Shown here: in pieces, positions 28,253-38,170 of the stretch | Position numbering within the stretch: the stretch's first letter is position 1 | Layout: each line of letters starts with the position of its first letter | Translations under genes and position numbers: made by a program | Assembly (NCBI GenBank): GCA_021739765.1 | Contig: JAIPBD010000006.1 | Location: 1 to 64,000, forward strand | DNA from: Melioribacteraceae bacterium | Lineage (GTDB): Bacteria; Bacteroidota; Ignavibacteria; Ignavibacteriales; Melioribacteraceae | Length of the DNA: 64,000 nt | Direction: 5' to 3' | Notes under the pieces: model-generated | Database searches by the model: none | Told to the model about the DNA's origin: nothing | The model's input: only the letters and a program-made list of their open reading frames with translations

Positions 28253-29485
28253 ATGAACAGATTAATATATTTGATATTACTTATTATGTTTTCGATTGGA
28301 TGTTCAGATAACGGAACTGATCCACCGGTTGAGGAATTTGCACTCGAAGTTTTATCGCCTGTTGAAGTGACTAAAACTAATTCGACAAAACTTTATATGC
28401 ATTATATGCCATGGTTTGAATCCGAAGAAGTTAACGGTTATTGGGGAAGTCATTGGAAGATGCGCACGCGGGATCCGAATGTTGTTGACGGCGATGGAAA
28501 AAGAGAAATTGCTTCACACTTTTATCCGTTGATCGGCCCTTACGCTTCGAAGGATCCGGATGTGATAGAATATCATTTGCTGTTGATGAAGCTTTCCGGA
28601 ATTGACGGATTACTGATTGATTGGTATGGTACATTTGATGTAAATGATTATCGGCAAAATTTAACAAACTCAAATACTCTCATTGATCAGATAGATGATG
28701 CCGGATTAGATTTTGGAATTGTATACGAAGAATACACAGCCGAAAATGTTGCGAACAATGGTTCTGCCTCCAACGCAATTGCCGCGGCTCAAGAGGATCT
28801 AAGTTATATGGAGAACAATTATTTCTCACAATCCAATTACATCAATGTCGGTAGTAATCCATTACTGCTTACCTTTGGTCCACGCTACTTCAAAACTGAA
28901 AATGAATGGACTCAAATATTTTCAAATATCTCTAGTGACCCTGTATTTTTGACGTTGGATGGTCAAATAAACGATGTCGGTTCAAACGGGGATGGTGAGT
29001 TTACATGGCCATTCAGGGATCACCTTTCTGATTTAGATGATTTTTACAACAATCGGGCGCCGAATTTCTCAACCGCGATCGCGGCGGCATATCCCGGATT
29101 CTATGATTATTACGAAGAAGGCGGTTACGGTGATATAATCGGTTGGCAAATCGCATACCGTGGTACCGGCACCTTATCCGCGACTCTGGAGCGCGCTTTC
29201 ACTTCCGGACTTCCCATCATACAATTAGTAACGTGGAATGATTTTGGAGAAGGTACAATGTTTGAACCAACTGATGAATTCGGGTATTCATTTTTAGAAG
29301 TTGTTCAAGATTTTGCGGGCGTCCCTTACTCGGTGCAAGATTTGGAGCTGGTTTACGATTTATATCAAAAACGAAAAGCTCACAAAAGTGATTCACAAAT
29401 TCAAGTAAAGTTAAATCAAGTTTATTATTACCTAATTGCATTAAGAATTGAAAATGCTCGTACTATGCTCAATTCAATTGAATAA
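28253..29485 (+). CDS. GH71/99-like glycoside hydrolase lipoprotein
   Basis: A 410-aa paralogue of the enzyme at 9954. The N-terminus is a lipoprotein signal with lipobox SIGC (Cys17). The catalytic core shares long blocks with the other copy: HYMPWF, GYWGSHWKM, KREIASHFYPLIGPYASKDP, LLMKLSGIDGLLIDWYG. It also has T327-G334 reading TWNDFGEG with the likely catalytic acids. It lacks the T9SS sorting domain of its paralogue, so it is membrane-anchored rather than secreted through T9SS. The two may act in sequence, first outside and then at the membrane. It sits 40 bp after the esterase gene and directly ahead of the uptake module. Confidence 0.75.
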   Translation: MNRLIYLILLIMFSIGCSDNGTDPPVEEFALEVLSPVEVTKTNSTKLYMHYMPWFESEEVNGYWGSHWKMRTRDPNVVDGDGKREIASHFYPLIGPYASKDPDVIEYHLLLMKLSGIDGLLIDWYGTFDVNDYRQNLTNSNTLIDQIDDAGLDFGIVYEEYTAENVANNGSASNAIAAAQEDLSYMENNYFSQSNYINVGSNPLLLTFGPRYFKTENEWTQIFSNISSDPVFLTLDGQINDVGSNGDGEFTWPFRDHLSDLDDFYNNRAPNFSTAIAAAYPGFYDYYEEGGYGDIIGWQIAYRGTGTLSATLERAFTSGLPIIQLVTWNDFGEGTMFEPTDEFGYSFLEVVQDFAGVPYSVQDLELVYDLYQKRKAHKSDSQIQVKLNQVYYYLIALRIENARTMLNSIE

Positions 29486-29523
29486 AAAGTTTATATAACT
29501 ATGAAATCTCTCAGGAGAAATCA

Positions 29524-32205
29524 ATGAAATTTTTCAAAATATTATCATTACTACTCTTGCTTTCAGGCACGCTGACTTTTGCCGGAACAAAAGGTAAACT
29601 TGTCGGCAAAGTAACGGATCAAAATACGGACGAACCACTAATCGGTGTGAACATTTTGATCGATGGAACTTATCTCGGTGGAACTACCGATGCCGATGGT
29701 AAATATTTGATCCTAAACGTGCCGCCCGGAACTTACAAAGTCATTTACAGATATATCGGTTACCAAACCGTTGAAGTTTCAGATGTTAGAATGAATGTTG
29801 ACTTTACAACTAATCAAGATGTTCAGATGGCTGAGGAGACTCTGGAACTCGGTCAGACTGTAGTTGTTTCTGCCGGAAGGGAGTTGATCCGGAAAGATCT
29901 GACTTCTTCCCAAGCGATAATTACAAGCGAAGATATTGAGGCGATGCCCGTCGAGGAATTCGAAGATGTGCTGCAAATGCAAGCCGGAGTAACAAGAGGT
30001 GATGGTGGTTTTCACATTCGCGGCGGTAGATCTTCCGAAGTTACTTTTCGGGTTGATGGAATCTCTGTAACTGACGTTTTTGACGGAAGTAATGGTGTTG
30101 AAATCGAGAATAACGCAATTCAAAGTTTACAAGTTATAAGTGGAACATTTAACGCTGAGTACGGCCAGGCGATGTCCGGAATTATTAATGTGGTTACTAA
30201 GGATGGAGGTCGCGAATACAAAGGAGAAATCTCGGCGTATGTCGGGGATTACCTTTCAAATTCAGATGATATTTTCATGAACGTGGATGAGATTAGTCCG
30301 GTTCACATTTATGATTACAGTTTTAGCCTCTCCGGTCAAATTCCGTTTACGAACAATTCGGTTACATTTTTTACGAACTTCAGACAAAATTATAATCAAG
30401 GTTTTCTTTACGGTAGGAGAGAATTTAACACAGATGGAACACCCGGCGATAGTGCCTTTGTTCCTATGAACCGGAACGCATGGTTGACAATGCAGAGTAA
30501 ACTTACTTGGCAATTTGCACCAACGATTAAATTGCGCGCGGCTTTCAACTTTGAAGACCGGGAATTTAGGAATTACGATCATTTCTTTAAGTTTAATCCG
30601 GATGGCGCTTTAAAACAATTTCAAATCGGTTTTAATACCTCCTTGAATTTTGAACACACCATCAATGAAGCTGCTTTTTACACTTTAAAGTACGGGATGT
30701 TTGAGAAGGAATATGAGCACTATACGTATGCCGATCCTTTCGATTCCAGATTTGTCGATAATTCATTACCAGAATATGCCGTTTCTTCATTTGAATTTTC
30801 GCAAGGTGGTCAAAACAATAATCATTTCAAACGTAATACACGAACAAATGTATTTAAGTTTGATATAACTTCACAAATCAGTAGTGAGCATTTGGTGAAA
30901 GCCGGAGTTGAAGCAAGATTGCACAGATTGAATCTTTTAAATTATAGTACAATAAACGGAACCCCTTCAGATACAATCTTTACTCCGATTAAACCGGCCG
31001 AAAATCACATTAACTACGGCGAATATACTTTTGAACCAATTGAGTTGGCTTTTTATGTCCAAGATAAAATCGAATATGAAGATTTTATTGTGAATGTCGG
31101 GGTTCGATTCGATTACTTCGACTCCAAAGGAAATATTCTAAAAGATCCGAAAGATCCCAGCCGGTACACTCCATTACGCGACGAATATGAGAATGTTGAT
31201 CCAAATCAACTTGAAGGAATTTGGTATGAGAAAGCTTCTCCGAAATACTCTATTTCTCCAAGGATTGGGATGTCTTTCCCGATTAGCGCGGATGGAGTTA
31301 TTCACGCTTCCTACGGGCATTTTTATCAGATTCCCGAATTTAGATTACTTTATGAAAATCCGGGATTCAAAATCAGTCGCGGACAAGGAAACTTGTTGGG
31401 GAATTCTGATTTAAATCCGCAAAAAACGGTAATGTACGAAATAGGTTTACAACAAAAATTAACTGAGTTGATTGCAATGGACATCACCGGCTTTTACAGA
31501 GATATTCGCGATTGGGTTGGAACCTCCGTACTTAATGAAACTTACAGACCGGATATTTTCTATTCGAAATATGAAAACCGGGATTATGCTAATGTTCGTG
31601 GAATAACTCTTTCGTTTCGCAGAAATTTCGAAAATAATTTTTCGGCCAACGTTTCTTACACTTTTCAAGTCGCCGAAGGCAGTGCGTCCGATCCGGTTGA
31701 TGGTTTTAATGATATTCAAGCAAACCGCGAACCAAGAAGAAATATTATTCCGATGGATTGGGATAGAAGGCATGTACTCAACGCGACAATTTACGGAGCT
31801 TATGAAGGGTGGGGCGCAAGCATAATCGGACGTTATGAGAGTGGCCTGCCCTACACTCCGAATCCTGTTCAAGGTACGCAGAGAGGATCGGATGTGAACA
31901 CTGGATCTTTAAGTCTTTCTGAAAACAGTAAACGCCGACCGACTCTTATCACAATCGATTTACAATTAAACAAAGAAATCGAATTACCTATTTTGGATAA
32001 AAGCACTCGTCTGACATTTTTCGCAAGAGTTTATAATTTGCTAGATACCCGCAATGAACAAGGGGTTTGGGATGACACTGGCAGAGCGACTTACACTTTG
32101 CGTAATACGGTGAGCGGCGCGAATGCGGATCCTAGGTATATAATTCGTCCCGACTTCTATTCTTCTCCGAGACGGGTTCAAGTTGGTTTATCATTAAATT
32201 TTTAA
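29524..32205 (+). CDS. TonB-dependent outer-membrane receptor
   Basis: An 893-aa outer-membrane transporter. It has a signal peptide (1-20), a carboxypeptidase-regulatory-like domain (about 25-105, GKVTDQNTDEPLIGVNI), a TonB plug (about 120-225, with GGFHIRGGRSSEVTFRVDG) and a 22-strand-type barrel to the terminal Phe (GLSLNF). It should import oligosaccharides using TonB energy. It is shorter than a typical SusC (about 1000 aa) and the usual SusD partner is missing. The next two genes (32219, 35734) take that place and are separated by only 13 and 29 bp, so the three look like one unit. AGGAG precedes the ATG. Confidence 0.88.
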   Translation: MKFFKILSLLLLLSGTLTFAGTKGKLVGKVTDQNTDEPLIGVNILIDGTYLGGTTDADGKYLILNVPPGTYKVIYRYIGYQTVEVSDVRMNVDFTTNQDVQMAEETLELGQTVVVSAGRELIRKDLTSSQAIITSEDIEAMPVEEFEDVLQMQAGVTRGDGGFHIRGGRSSEVTFRVDGISVTDVFDGSNGVEIENNAIQSLQVISGTFNAEYGQAMSGIINVVTKDGGREYKGEISAYVGDYLSNSDDIFMNVDEISPVHIYDYSFSLSGQIPFTNNSVTFFTNFRQNYNQGFLYGRREFNTDGTPGDSAFVPMNRNAWLTMQSKLTWQFAPTIKLRAAFNFEDREFRNYDHFFKFNPDGALKQFQIGFNTSLNFEHTINEAAFYTLKYGMFEKEYEHYTYADPFDSRFVDNSLPEYAVSSFEFSQGGQNNNHFKRNTRTNVFKFDITSQISSEHLVKAGVEARLHRLNLLNYSTINGTPSDTIFTPIKPAENHINYGEYTFEPIELAFYVQDKIEYEDFIVNVGVRFDYFDSKGNILKDPKDPSRYTPLRDEYENVDPNQLEGIWYEKASPKYSISPRIGMSFPISADGVIHASYGHFYQIPEFRLLYENPGFKISRGQGNLLGNSDLNPQKTVMYEIGLQQKLTELIAMDITGFYRDIRDWVGTSVLNETYRPDIFYSKYENRDYANVRGITLSFRRNFENNFSANVSYTFQVAEGSASDPVDGFNDIQANREPRRNIIPMDWDRRHVLNATIYGAYEGWGASIIGRYESGLPYTPNPVQGTQRGSDVNTGSLSLSENSKRRPTLITIDLQLNKEIELPILDKSTRLTFFARVYNLLDTRNEQGVWDDTGRATYTLRNTVSGANADPRYIIRPDFYSSPRRVQVGLSLNF

Positions 32206-32218
32206 GATGGTGAAATTC

Positions 32219-35200
32219 ATGAAATTTTTTCGAGACTCATTTTTATTCTTAATCCTAATTATTCTGGTTTTGCCGGATGTTTCCTCCGCGCAGTATTACA
32301 AAACACTGAAAGGGAAACCATCAGCAAGAAAGAAAAACGTTCACAGCGGTAATCAAGTTAGAACTACTTTCTTTAACTATGGATTGGTTGGGCGCGAAAA
32401 TACAGCCGAAGATTTTGGCGGCGAATGGCCGATAAATTCCGGGCATTATTATGTGGGCGATATCAGCGTTATGGTCGGCGCGGAAATTGAAACCGACAGT
32501 GGATCAATAATTACTCCTGTCACTGTCTCGGACGGACCTCGCGGCAATAATGACGTTGATCCGAACAATACCACAATTTTCTGGGGTTGGGAACCTGTAC
32601 CCGGATTCGATAATGAAGACGGTGAGATGGTCGCGATGAGTCACAAGAAAAACAGCTGGCCCGAAATGTGGCCTGATAGAGAAAATGATGCCCAAGATCC
32701 CGGATGGTCCGGTCAGTGGAATGGATTCTTCGGGAAAGATCAGTTTAACGCTGATCAAGAAAGTTATTTTGTTATGGATGACAGTCGTGATAAAGAGTTT
32801 ATTCAGAACTACGGATTTTATCCTGATGCGGATGATCCCGATAGAGGCGGGCTCGGCTTGCTGGCAAATGTGCGCGGTTTGCAATGGTCGCAAACATTAG
32901 CTCAAAATACAATATTTTGGATTTACGATGTCACAAATATAAGTACTACGAATTATGATAAAGCCGTTTTTGGAATGATTGTCGGTACTACAATCGGAGG
33001 TGACGGTGATACACAGGATGATAACTCTCGCTACGATTCAAGGGAAAATATCACTTACTCGTGGGATTCGGATAATATCGGCAACAACGGATGGACTCCG
33101 GTTGCGTATATGGGATACGCTTTTTTGGAAAGTCCGGGAAATGCGTTGAACGGAATCGATGACGACAACGATGATATCACCGGTACGAATAAAATTGCTC
33201 CGAATCTGTTTATTCCCAAAGTAGCGACGGAAGGAATGCAAATTATTTTGATCGATTACAGTAATTCATCATTCCCAAGAACCGGAACAACTTTCCCGGC
33301 AGGTGGAGTAACTTTCACGACACAAGGGAAAACTTTTTCCTTTGCAGTTGGAGACACACTCAAAGAAATTCCTTACAATAATATAGACGACAACCTAAAC
33401 GGAATAATCGACGAAAACACTGAAGTGCCGAACGACGGAATTGATAACAATCTAAATGGATTGATTGATGAAGAGAATCCTCATATCGGATTATCGTATG
33501 TTGATTATTTATCTGGCGCAAATATTAATCCGTTGATTGATGAAGCGCGTGATGACGGGATTGATAATGACGGTGATTGGAACGCGGCAATTGATGATGT
33601 GGGGTTGGATGGAAAACCCGGCACAAATGATTTTGGTGAAGGTGACGGAATCCCAACATCGGGTTACCAAATTGGCGAAAGCGGAGAGTTGGAAGACACC
33701 GGTTTGCCGGGTGAACCGAATATCGATAAGACAGATATCGACGAATCAGATCAAATCGGGTTAACAAGTTTCTTCTTCTTCGAGCCTTATGATTTTGTTC
33801 AACTTGAAGATGATAATCAACTTTGGCAAACTTTACGCCCCGGATTTTATAACGATGCGGTTCAAAATGTTGATGGTGACTTTCTTTATGGAACAGCTTA
33901 CTTCCCGTTGAATGTGGGTCAGACTGAACATATTTCGCTGGCGTTTTTCTTCGGAAATAATGAAAACGACATTTTCCGGACTAAAAACACAATTCAGTTA
34001 ATCTATAATAATGATTACAACTTCGCAAAAGCTCCTGTTCTGCCAACCGTGAAAGCATTTGCCGGTGATAATAAAGTAACTCTCTATTGGAACACTGCAG
34101 CTGAGCAAAGTTTTGATAAACTCTCGCAAGTTGTAACCGGTAACGGTTATGATTTTGAAGGTTATAAAATATATCGCGCAACTTATCCGACCTGGGATGA
34201 AACCGGAACCGTAACAAATGTTTTTGGTGCCAGAGTTGGTGACGTTCCACTCGCTCAATTTGATGTTGTAGATGCGGACAGCGGTTTCTTTGATGAAATC
34301 GATGAAAATCTCGGAACAGTATTTTACCTGGGTGATAACACCGGGCTTCAACACACTTTCACAGATACAACAGCCAAAAACGGTTTCACTTATTTTTACG
34401 CAGTCGCTGCTTACGACCATGGAATTAATGGAATTGATCCGAATACCGGGGAGATCAGAATTTTACAACCTGCCGAAACCGCAAAGTTCGCGGCAATCAC
34501 AACCGGTGGTGAAATAGAACTTGGGCAGAATGTTGTGCGCGTAAGACCGGAAGCACCCGCCGCCGGGTACATCCCTGCCGGTGAAGTAATGAAATCCTTC
34601 GAACATATTTCAGGTGACGCAAGCGGACAAATTTTGGCGGAAGTTATTGATCCGAATATGGTAACCGATGGAGCGAAATACCGTATAATTTTTGAGGATG
34701 ACGGTGCGTTCGAAGCTGTTACAACCTCCTTCAGCGTTGTTGATATAACCTCCGGACTTTCTCTCGCTGATACTATTATTCAAAACAGCACAAATCTAGA
34801 TATCGATGCTACGTTTTTCGATGGTGTGAAAATTCACTTAATGAATGATTGGATAACATCCGCCGATTTGCAAAATGTGCGGTGGTCCGATAGCGTCAGA
34901 TCGATTATTTCCCCTGATCCGGAAGCTAACGGCTGGGCGCGAGTTAATCTCGGTTTTGCTCAAGGAAAGGCTTTCCCCGCGCAGTATCAATTGGAAATGG
35001 GAGTGGAAGGAGCTGATACTTCAGCAGGCATTTCAGTTTTTACTCTTCCACCCGATAAAAAAACACCGGTTAACTTTAGAATTAAAAATGTAACGGAAGA
35101 CCGTTACATCAAGTTTAATTTTTATGAATATAAGACTGGTGAGAATACGGCTGAAAATCCGGAAGATGTGGGATTACTCGATGATAATGATTTGATAGTA

Positions 35201-35704
35201 ATGTTTGAACCGAATGGAAACGCTCAAGTATTATCTTATATGATTAAAATGGAAAGCGATCCTCTGGCCGATTTACCCGGATTGGGAGATACACTTCTAC
35301 TTCCGGTGCTAAAACCGTTTTTGAGTGATGATGTTTACGAGTTCGAAGTTTCATCACCGAAAGAAGATAAAAGCCTGGCGTCGAATCAACTTGATAATAT
35401 TAAAGTTGTTCCTAATCCATATGTCGCAGCCGCATCATGGGAACCGAGAAATACTTACTCCAGCGGTAGGGGTGACCGGGCAATTCATTTCACACATTTA
35501 CCAAGAAACTGTACAATTAGAATTTACACGGTTCGTGGGGAATTAGTGAAAACTATTCACCATGAATCTTTGATCACAGACGGTACGGCCGATTGGGATT
35601 TATTGAGTAAGGATCAAGTGGATATTGCTTACGGTGTTTACGTTTATCACATCGAAGCGGACGGCATCGGAGAAAAGATTGGAAAATTTGTAGTTATCAA
35701 ATAA
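32219..35704 (+). CDS. large secreted partner of TonB receptor
   Basis: A 1161-aa exported protein encoded directly after the TonB-dependent receptor. Start: ATG at 32219, with GGTGA five bases upstream. The in-frame ATG at 32207 has no ribosome site of its own. After a signal peptide ending near SSAQ there is a large domain with no family I recognise. Calcium-binding-like DxDxDG repeats lie at about 390-510 (e.g. DDNLNGIIDEN, DDGIDNDGDWN), like thrombospondin type 3 or dockerin loops. A fibronectin-like segment (about 620-760) comes next. The C-terminus (about 1060-1161) is a FlgD/T9SS-type sorting domain with VVPNPYVAAASWE. It is likely surface-exposed and helps load substrate on the receptor; this is inferred from gene order only. 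Confidence 0.65.
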   Translation: MKFFRDSFLFLILIILVLPDVSSAQYYKTLKGKPSARKKNVHSGNQVRTTFFNYGLVGRENTAEDFGGEWPINSGHYYVGDISVMVGAEIETDSGSIITPVTVSDGPRGNNDVDPNNTTIFWGWEPVPGFDNEDGEMVAMSHKKNSWPEMWPDRENDAQDPGWSGQWNGFFGKDQFNADQESYFVMDDSRDKEFIQNYGFYPDADDPDRGGLGLLANVRGLQWSQTLAQNTIFWIYDVTNISTTNYDKAVFGMIVGTTIGGDGDTQDDNSRYDSRENITYSWDSDNIGNNGWTPVAYMGYAFLESPGNALNGIDDDNDDITGTNKIAPNLFIPKVATEGMQIILIDYSNSSFPRTGTTFPAGGVTFTTQGKTFSFAVGDTLKEIPYNNIDDNLNGIIDENTEVPNDGIDNNLNGLIDEENPHIGLSYVDYLSGANINPLIDEARDDGIDNDGDWNAAIDDVGLDGKPGTNDFGEGDGIPTSGYQIGESGELEDTGLPGEPNIDKTDIDESDQIGLTSFFFFEPYDFVQLEDDNQLWQTLRPGFYNDAVQNVDGDFLYGTAYFPLNVGQTEHISLAFFFGNNENDIFRTKNTIQLIYNNDYNFAKAPVLPTVKAFAGDNKVTLYWNTAAEQSFDKLSQVVTGNGYDFEGYKIYRATYPTWDETGTVTNVFGARVGDVPLAQFDVVDADSGFFDEIDENLGTVFYLGDNTGLQHTFTDTTAKNGFTYFYAVAAYDHGINGIDPNTGEIRILQPAETAKFAAITTGGEIELGQNVVRVRPEAPAAGYIPAGEVMKSFEHISGDASGQILAEVIDPNMVTDGAKYRIIFEDDGAFEAVTTSFSVVDITSGLSLADTIIQNSTNLDIDATFFDGVKIHLMNDWITSADLQNVRWSDSVRSIISPDPEANGWARVNLGFAQGKAFPAQYQLEMGVEGADTSAGISVFTLPPDKKTPVNFRIKNVTEDRYIKFNFYEYKTGENTAENPEDVGLLDDNDLIVMFEPNGNAQVLSYMIKMESDPLADLPGLGDTLLLPVLKPFLSDDVYEFEVSSPKEDKSLASNQLDNIKVVPNPYVAAASWEPRNTYSSGRGDRAIHFTHLPRNCTIRIYTVRGELVKTIHHESLITDGTADWDLLSKDQVDIAYGVYVYHIEADGIGEKIGKFVVIK

Positions 35705-35733
35705 CAAAAAATAGTAAAGTTTAAAGGTTTACA

Positions 35734-36747
35734 ATGCGATATTTCAGAAAATTATCAACTCTTCTCATTATGATCGGAATTACGGTTTCGGTACCGGCGC
35801 AAAACATCACAAAGGTGGCCACAACTGCCGCTCCGTTTTTAACTATCGGTGTCGGTGCCCGCGCGCAATCCATGGGAGGAGCTTTTGTGGCCCAAGCTGA
35901 TGACGCTTCGGCGTTGTTTTGGAATGTAGGGGGAATTGCCCAACTTGAGAAAACGGAATTTGTAATTAATCACTCCGCCTGGATTGCTGATATTGATTAT
36001 AACTTTGTCGGAATGGTTGCTCCAATCGCAGGTATTGGCGCTGTTGGCATAAGTGTAATGCAAATTGATTATGGAAATTTTGAGCAAACCACTGAATTAA
36101 GACCGGAAGGAACGGGTGTCGAATTTTCCGCAAGCAGTATCGCAATGAATTTATCATACGCAAGAGCATTGACAGATCGTTTCATGTTCGGTTTTAATAT
36201 TAAATATATTGAAGAGAATTTATTCAACTCCACCGCATCCGGAATCGCGATGGATGTCGGTTTTTTATTTATAACACCAATTGAAGATATTCGATTAGGA
36301 ATGAGTATTTCGAATTTTGGTAACAAGCTAAAAATGAGTGGGGATGATTTACTGGTAAAAGTCGATATCGACCAGACAATCAACGGAAATAATGATCAAA
36401 TTAACGCACGCATTGAAACCCGTGAGTACGATCTGCCTCTGTTATTTCGATTCGGAATTGCTTACGATATCATTAATTCAAATAATAATCGTTTAACAGT
36501 AGCCGTAGATGCTTTGCACCCAAACGACAACGCCGAAAGTGTAAATCTCGGCGGTGAATTTGTTTACGATAATCTATTGGCTCTTCGTGCAGGTTATAGC
36601 TCTTTGTTTCGGCCTGACAGCGAGGAGGGATTTACGATAGGCGGCGGTATCTATTGGGAGAAAATGGGATTGCGACTCGATTATGCTTATGAATCATTCG
36701 GAAGGTTAAGTAATATTCAAAAGTATACTCTGCATTTTATGTTCTAA
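35734..36747 (+). CDS. PorV/PorQ-family outer-membrane barrel
   Basis: A 337-aa outer-membrane beta-barrel of the PorV/PorQ family. It has a signal peptide (cleavage near VPAQ) and the family opening FLTIGVGARAQSMGGAFVA with DDASALFWNVGGIA, then amphipathic strands to the terminal aromatic HFMF. PorV itself works in type IX secretion, shuttling cargo to the attachment complex. Paralogues of this family are common in Ignavibacteria beside TonB receptors, and their exact role is not known. It ends the plus-strand block, and the convergent gene at 36752 begins its stop 5 bp away. AAAGG precedes the ATG. Confidence 0.82.
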   Translation: MRYFRKLSTLLIMIGITVSVPAQNITKVATTAAPFLTIGVGARAQSMGGAFVAQADDASALFWNVGGIAQLEKTEFVINHSAWIADIDYNFVGMVAPIAGIGAVGISVMQIDYGNFEQTTELRPEGTGVEFSASSIAMNLSYARALTDRFMFGFNIKYIEENLFNSTASGIAMDVGFLFITPIEDIRLGMSISNFGNKLKMSGDDLLVKVDIDQTINGNNDQINARIETREYDLPLLFRFGIAYDIINSNNNRLTVAVDALHPNDNAESVNLGGEFVYDNLLALRAGYSSLFRPDSEEGFTIGGGIYWEKMGLRLDYAYESFGRLSNIQKYTLHFMF

Positions 36748-36751
36748 TTGC

Positions 36752-38170
36752 TTACCACTTGTACCGGTCATGTAGTGCAACTTTTATTAACGGTAATCTT
36801 TCAAGCAATTTTGTTTCCGGGATTTCTCCAAACAAATCAACCGTATCTATTTCAATTGGATTAATGGCTTTGATATTTTTCAGTATTTCACGTCTTGCTT
36901 TCCATTTTCTCGGATCAATTTGTTTGTACTGAGCAAGTTGAATTGTCTTTTGGAATTCATTCGCCAGAACTTCTTTCTTAATCTTCTCAACCGATTCTTT
37001 CACGTCATTGTTTTGATCTAAATTTTGCCGATAAGCTTCTTGTACTAAATATTCATCTCTAACTAAATCTATAATACTTTTTGCGAGGCTGTTTTCATTA
37101 GAAATAATTGGTCTTTGAGATGGAGGCATCTGTTGTATTTTTTTAATGAATTCACCAACCGTCCATTCTCCGCCCGTAAAATTAACAAGCGTACTTTCCG
37201 CCATTATTTCCGCTTCATTTTTTATCAAATAAATTTCTCTGTCGGTAACTTTTGGCTGAAGCATAATTGCCTGTTGAGAACGATCGGCAATTAACCTGCC
37301 GGTTAGATCGGCCAGTCTGGCCAAAACTCCACCATTAATATTTACTGTTTTTCCCTGAAGGGTTTCTTTTACAAATACACCACTCTGAGATGCTGCCCGT
37401 CTGTTTTGAACCGATCTTTTGAATTCATCAATGTTGTTTTGGAAGTAGTTCTTATCCAAAAAGAGTTTTTGCTTCACATCCTCCACTTTGAAAATGTGGT
37501 ATCCGTAACTGGATTGAATCGGCTCTGAGATTTTCCCGATTTGTTTATTGTATAAAAAATCGACAATAAGCGGATCAAAATCCGATAGATTAAGATAGCC
37601 GAGATAACCGCCATTATTTGCTAAAACCGAATCTTGAAATAAGCCGGTAGCCAGGTTTTCAAATGTATCCCCGTTAATCAATTGTTCATGGAGATATTCA
37701 ATCTCATTTTTATCTTTGGTGAATAAATGCCGTGCTGCAATTGCGGTGTTTTGCTTTTTGTATTCTTCCCATGCTTCTTCTTCGGTAACTTCGATTTTGT
37801 TTAGAACTTCAATATCATAAAGTTTTTTTAGCATTTCTTTATGAAGAATATATTCTGTTTTGACTTGAACCGATTTTAATGTATCAAACTTTTCTTCTAA
37901 CGCAGCTAAGTAAAGTTGACGTTCCTCTCCAATTGAATTAAGCTGTTGAAGAAGTGCTTCGCGATAGGTGCTGTTTGAGCGGTAAATTGGGTAAAGAATA
38001 AAATCTTCGTTTAGTTCAGTTTTAGTTATTTCTTCCAATCCGATTTTAGCAACAATTATGTCTCTTGATTTATCTGTTGAACAACCGAGACTAATTAGAA
38101 TTAGAAGGAATAAAAAACTGAGGTATTTGAACTCACGCATAAAAATCTTTTTTTGAATTGAAGTTAACAT
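36752..38170 (-). CDS. SurA-like PpiC peptidyl-prolyl isomerase lipoprotein
   Basis: A 472-aa envelope protein with a lipoprotein signal (lipobox SLGC, Cys30). It has a SurA-like N-terminal helical region and one parvulin/PpiC rotamase domain (about 140-245, with AARHLFTKDKNE, NGGYLGYLNLSDFDP and YGYHIFKVEDV). It should assist folding of outer-membrane and secreted proteins in the periplasm. The first ATG (38170) is used because AGGAAG lies eight bases upstream. An ATG at 38140 would give a more usual short signal peptide but lacks a site. It is convergent with the PorV-like gene. Confidence 0.82.
   Translation of the reverse strand: MLTSIQKKIFMREFKYLSFLFLLILISLGCSTDKSRDIIVAKIGLEEITKTELNEDFILYPIYRSNSTYREALLQQLNSIGEERQLYLAALEEKFDTLKSVQVKTEYILHKEMLKKLYDIEVLNKIEVTEEEAWEEYKKQNTAIAARHLFTKDKNEIEYLHEQLINGDTFENLATGLFQDSVLANNGGYLGYLNLSDFDPLIVDFLYNKQIGKISEPIQSSYGYHIFKVEDVKQKLFLDKNYFQNNIDEFKRSVQNRRAASQSGVFVKETLQGKTVNINGGVLARLADLTGRLIADRSQQAIMLQPKVTDREIYLIKNEAEIMAESTLVNFTGGEWTVGEFIKKIQQMPPSQRPIISNENSLAKSIIDLVRDEYLVQEAYRQNLDQNNDVKESVEKIKKEVLANEFQKTIQLAQYKQIDPRKWKARREILKNIKAINPIEIDTVDLFGEIPETKLLERLPLIKVALHDRYKW

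Noticed and set aside
29524-32205. calling the receptor SusC
   Set aside because: It is shorter than SusC, lacks a SusD neighbour and is accompanied by different partners, so only the broader TonB-dependent receptor call is supported.
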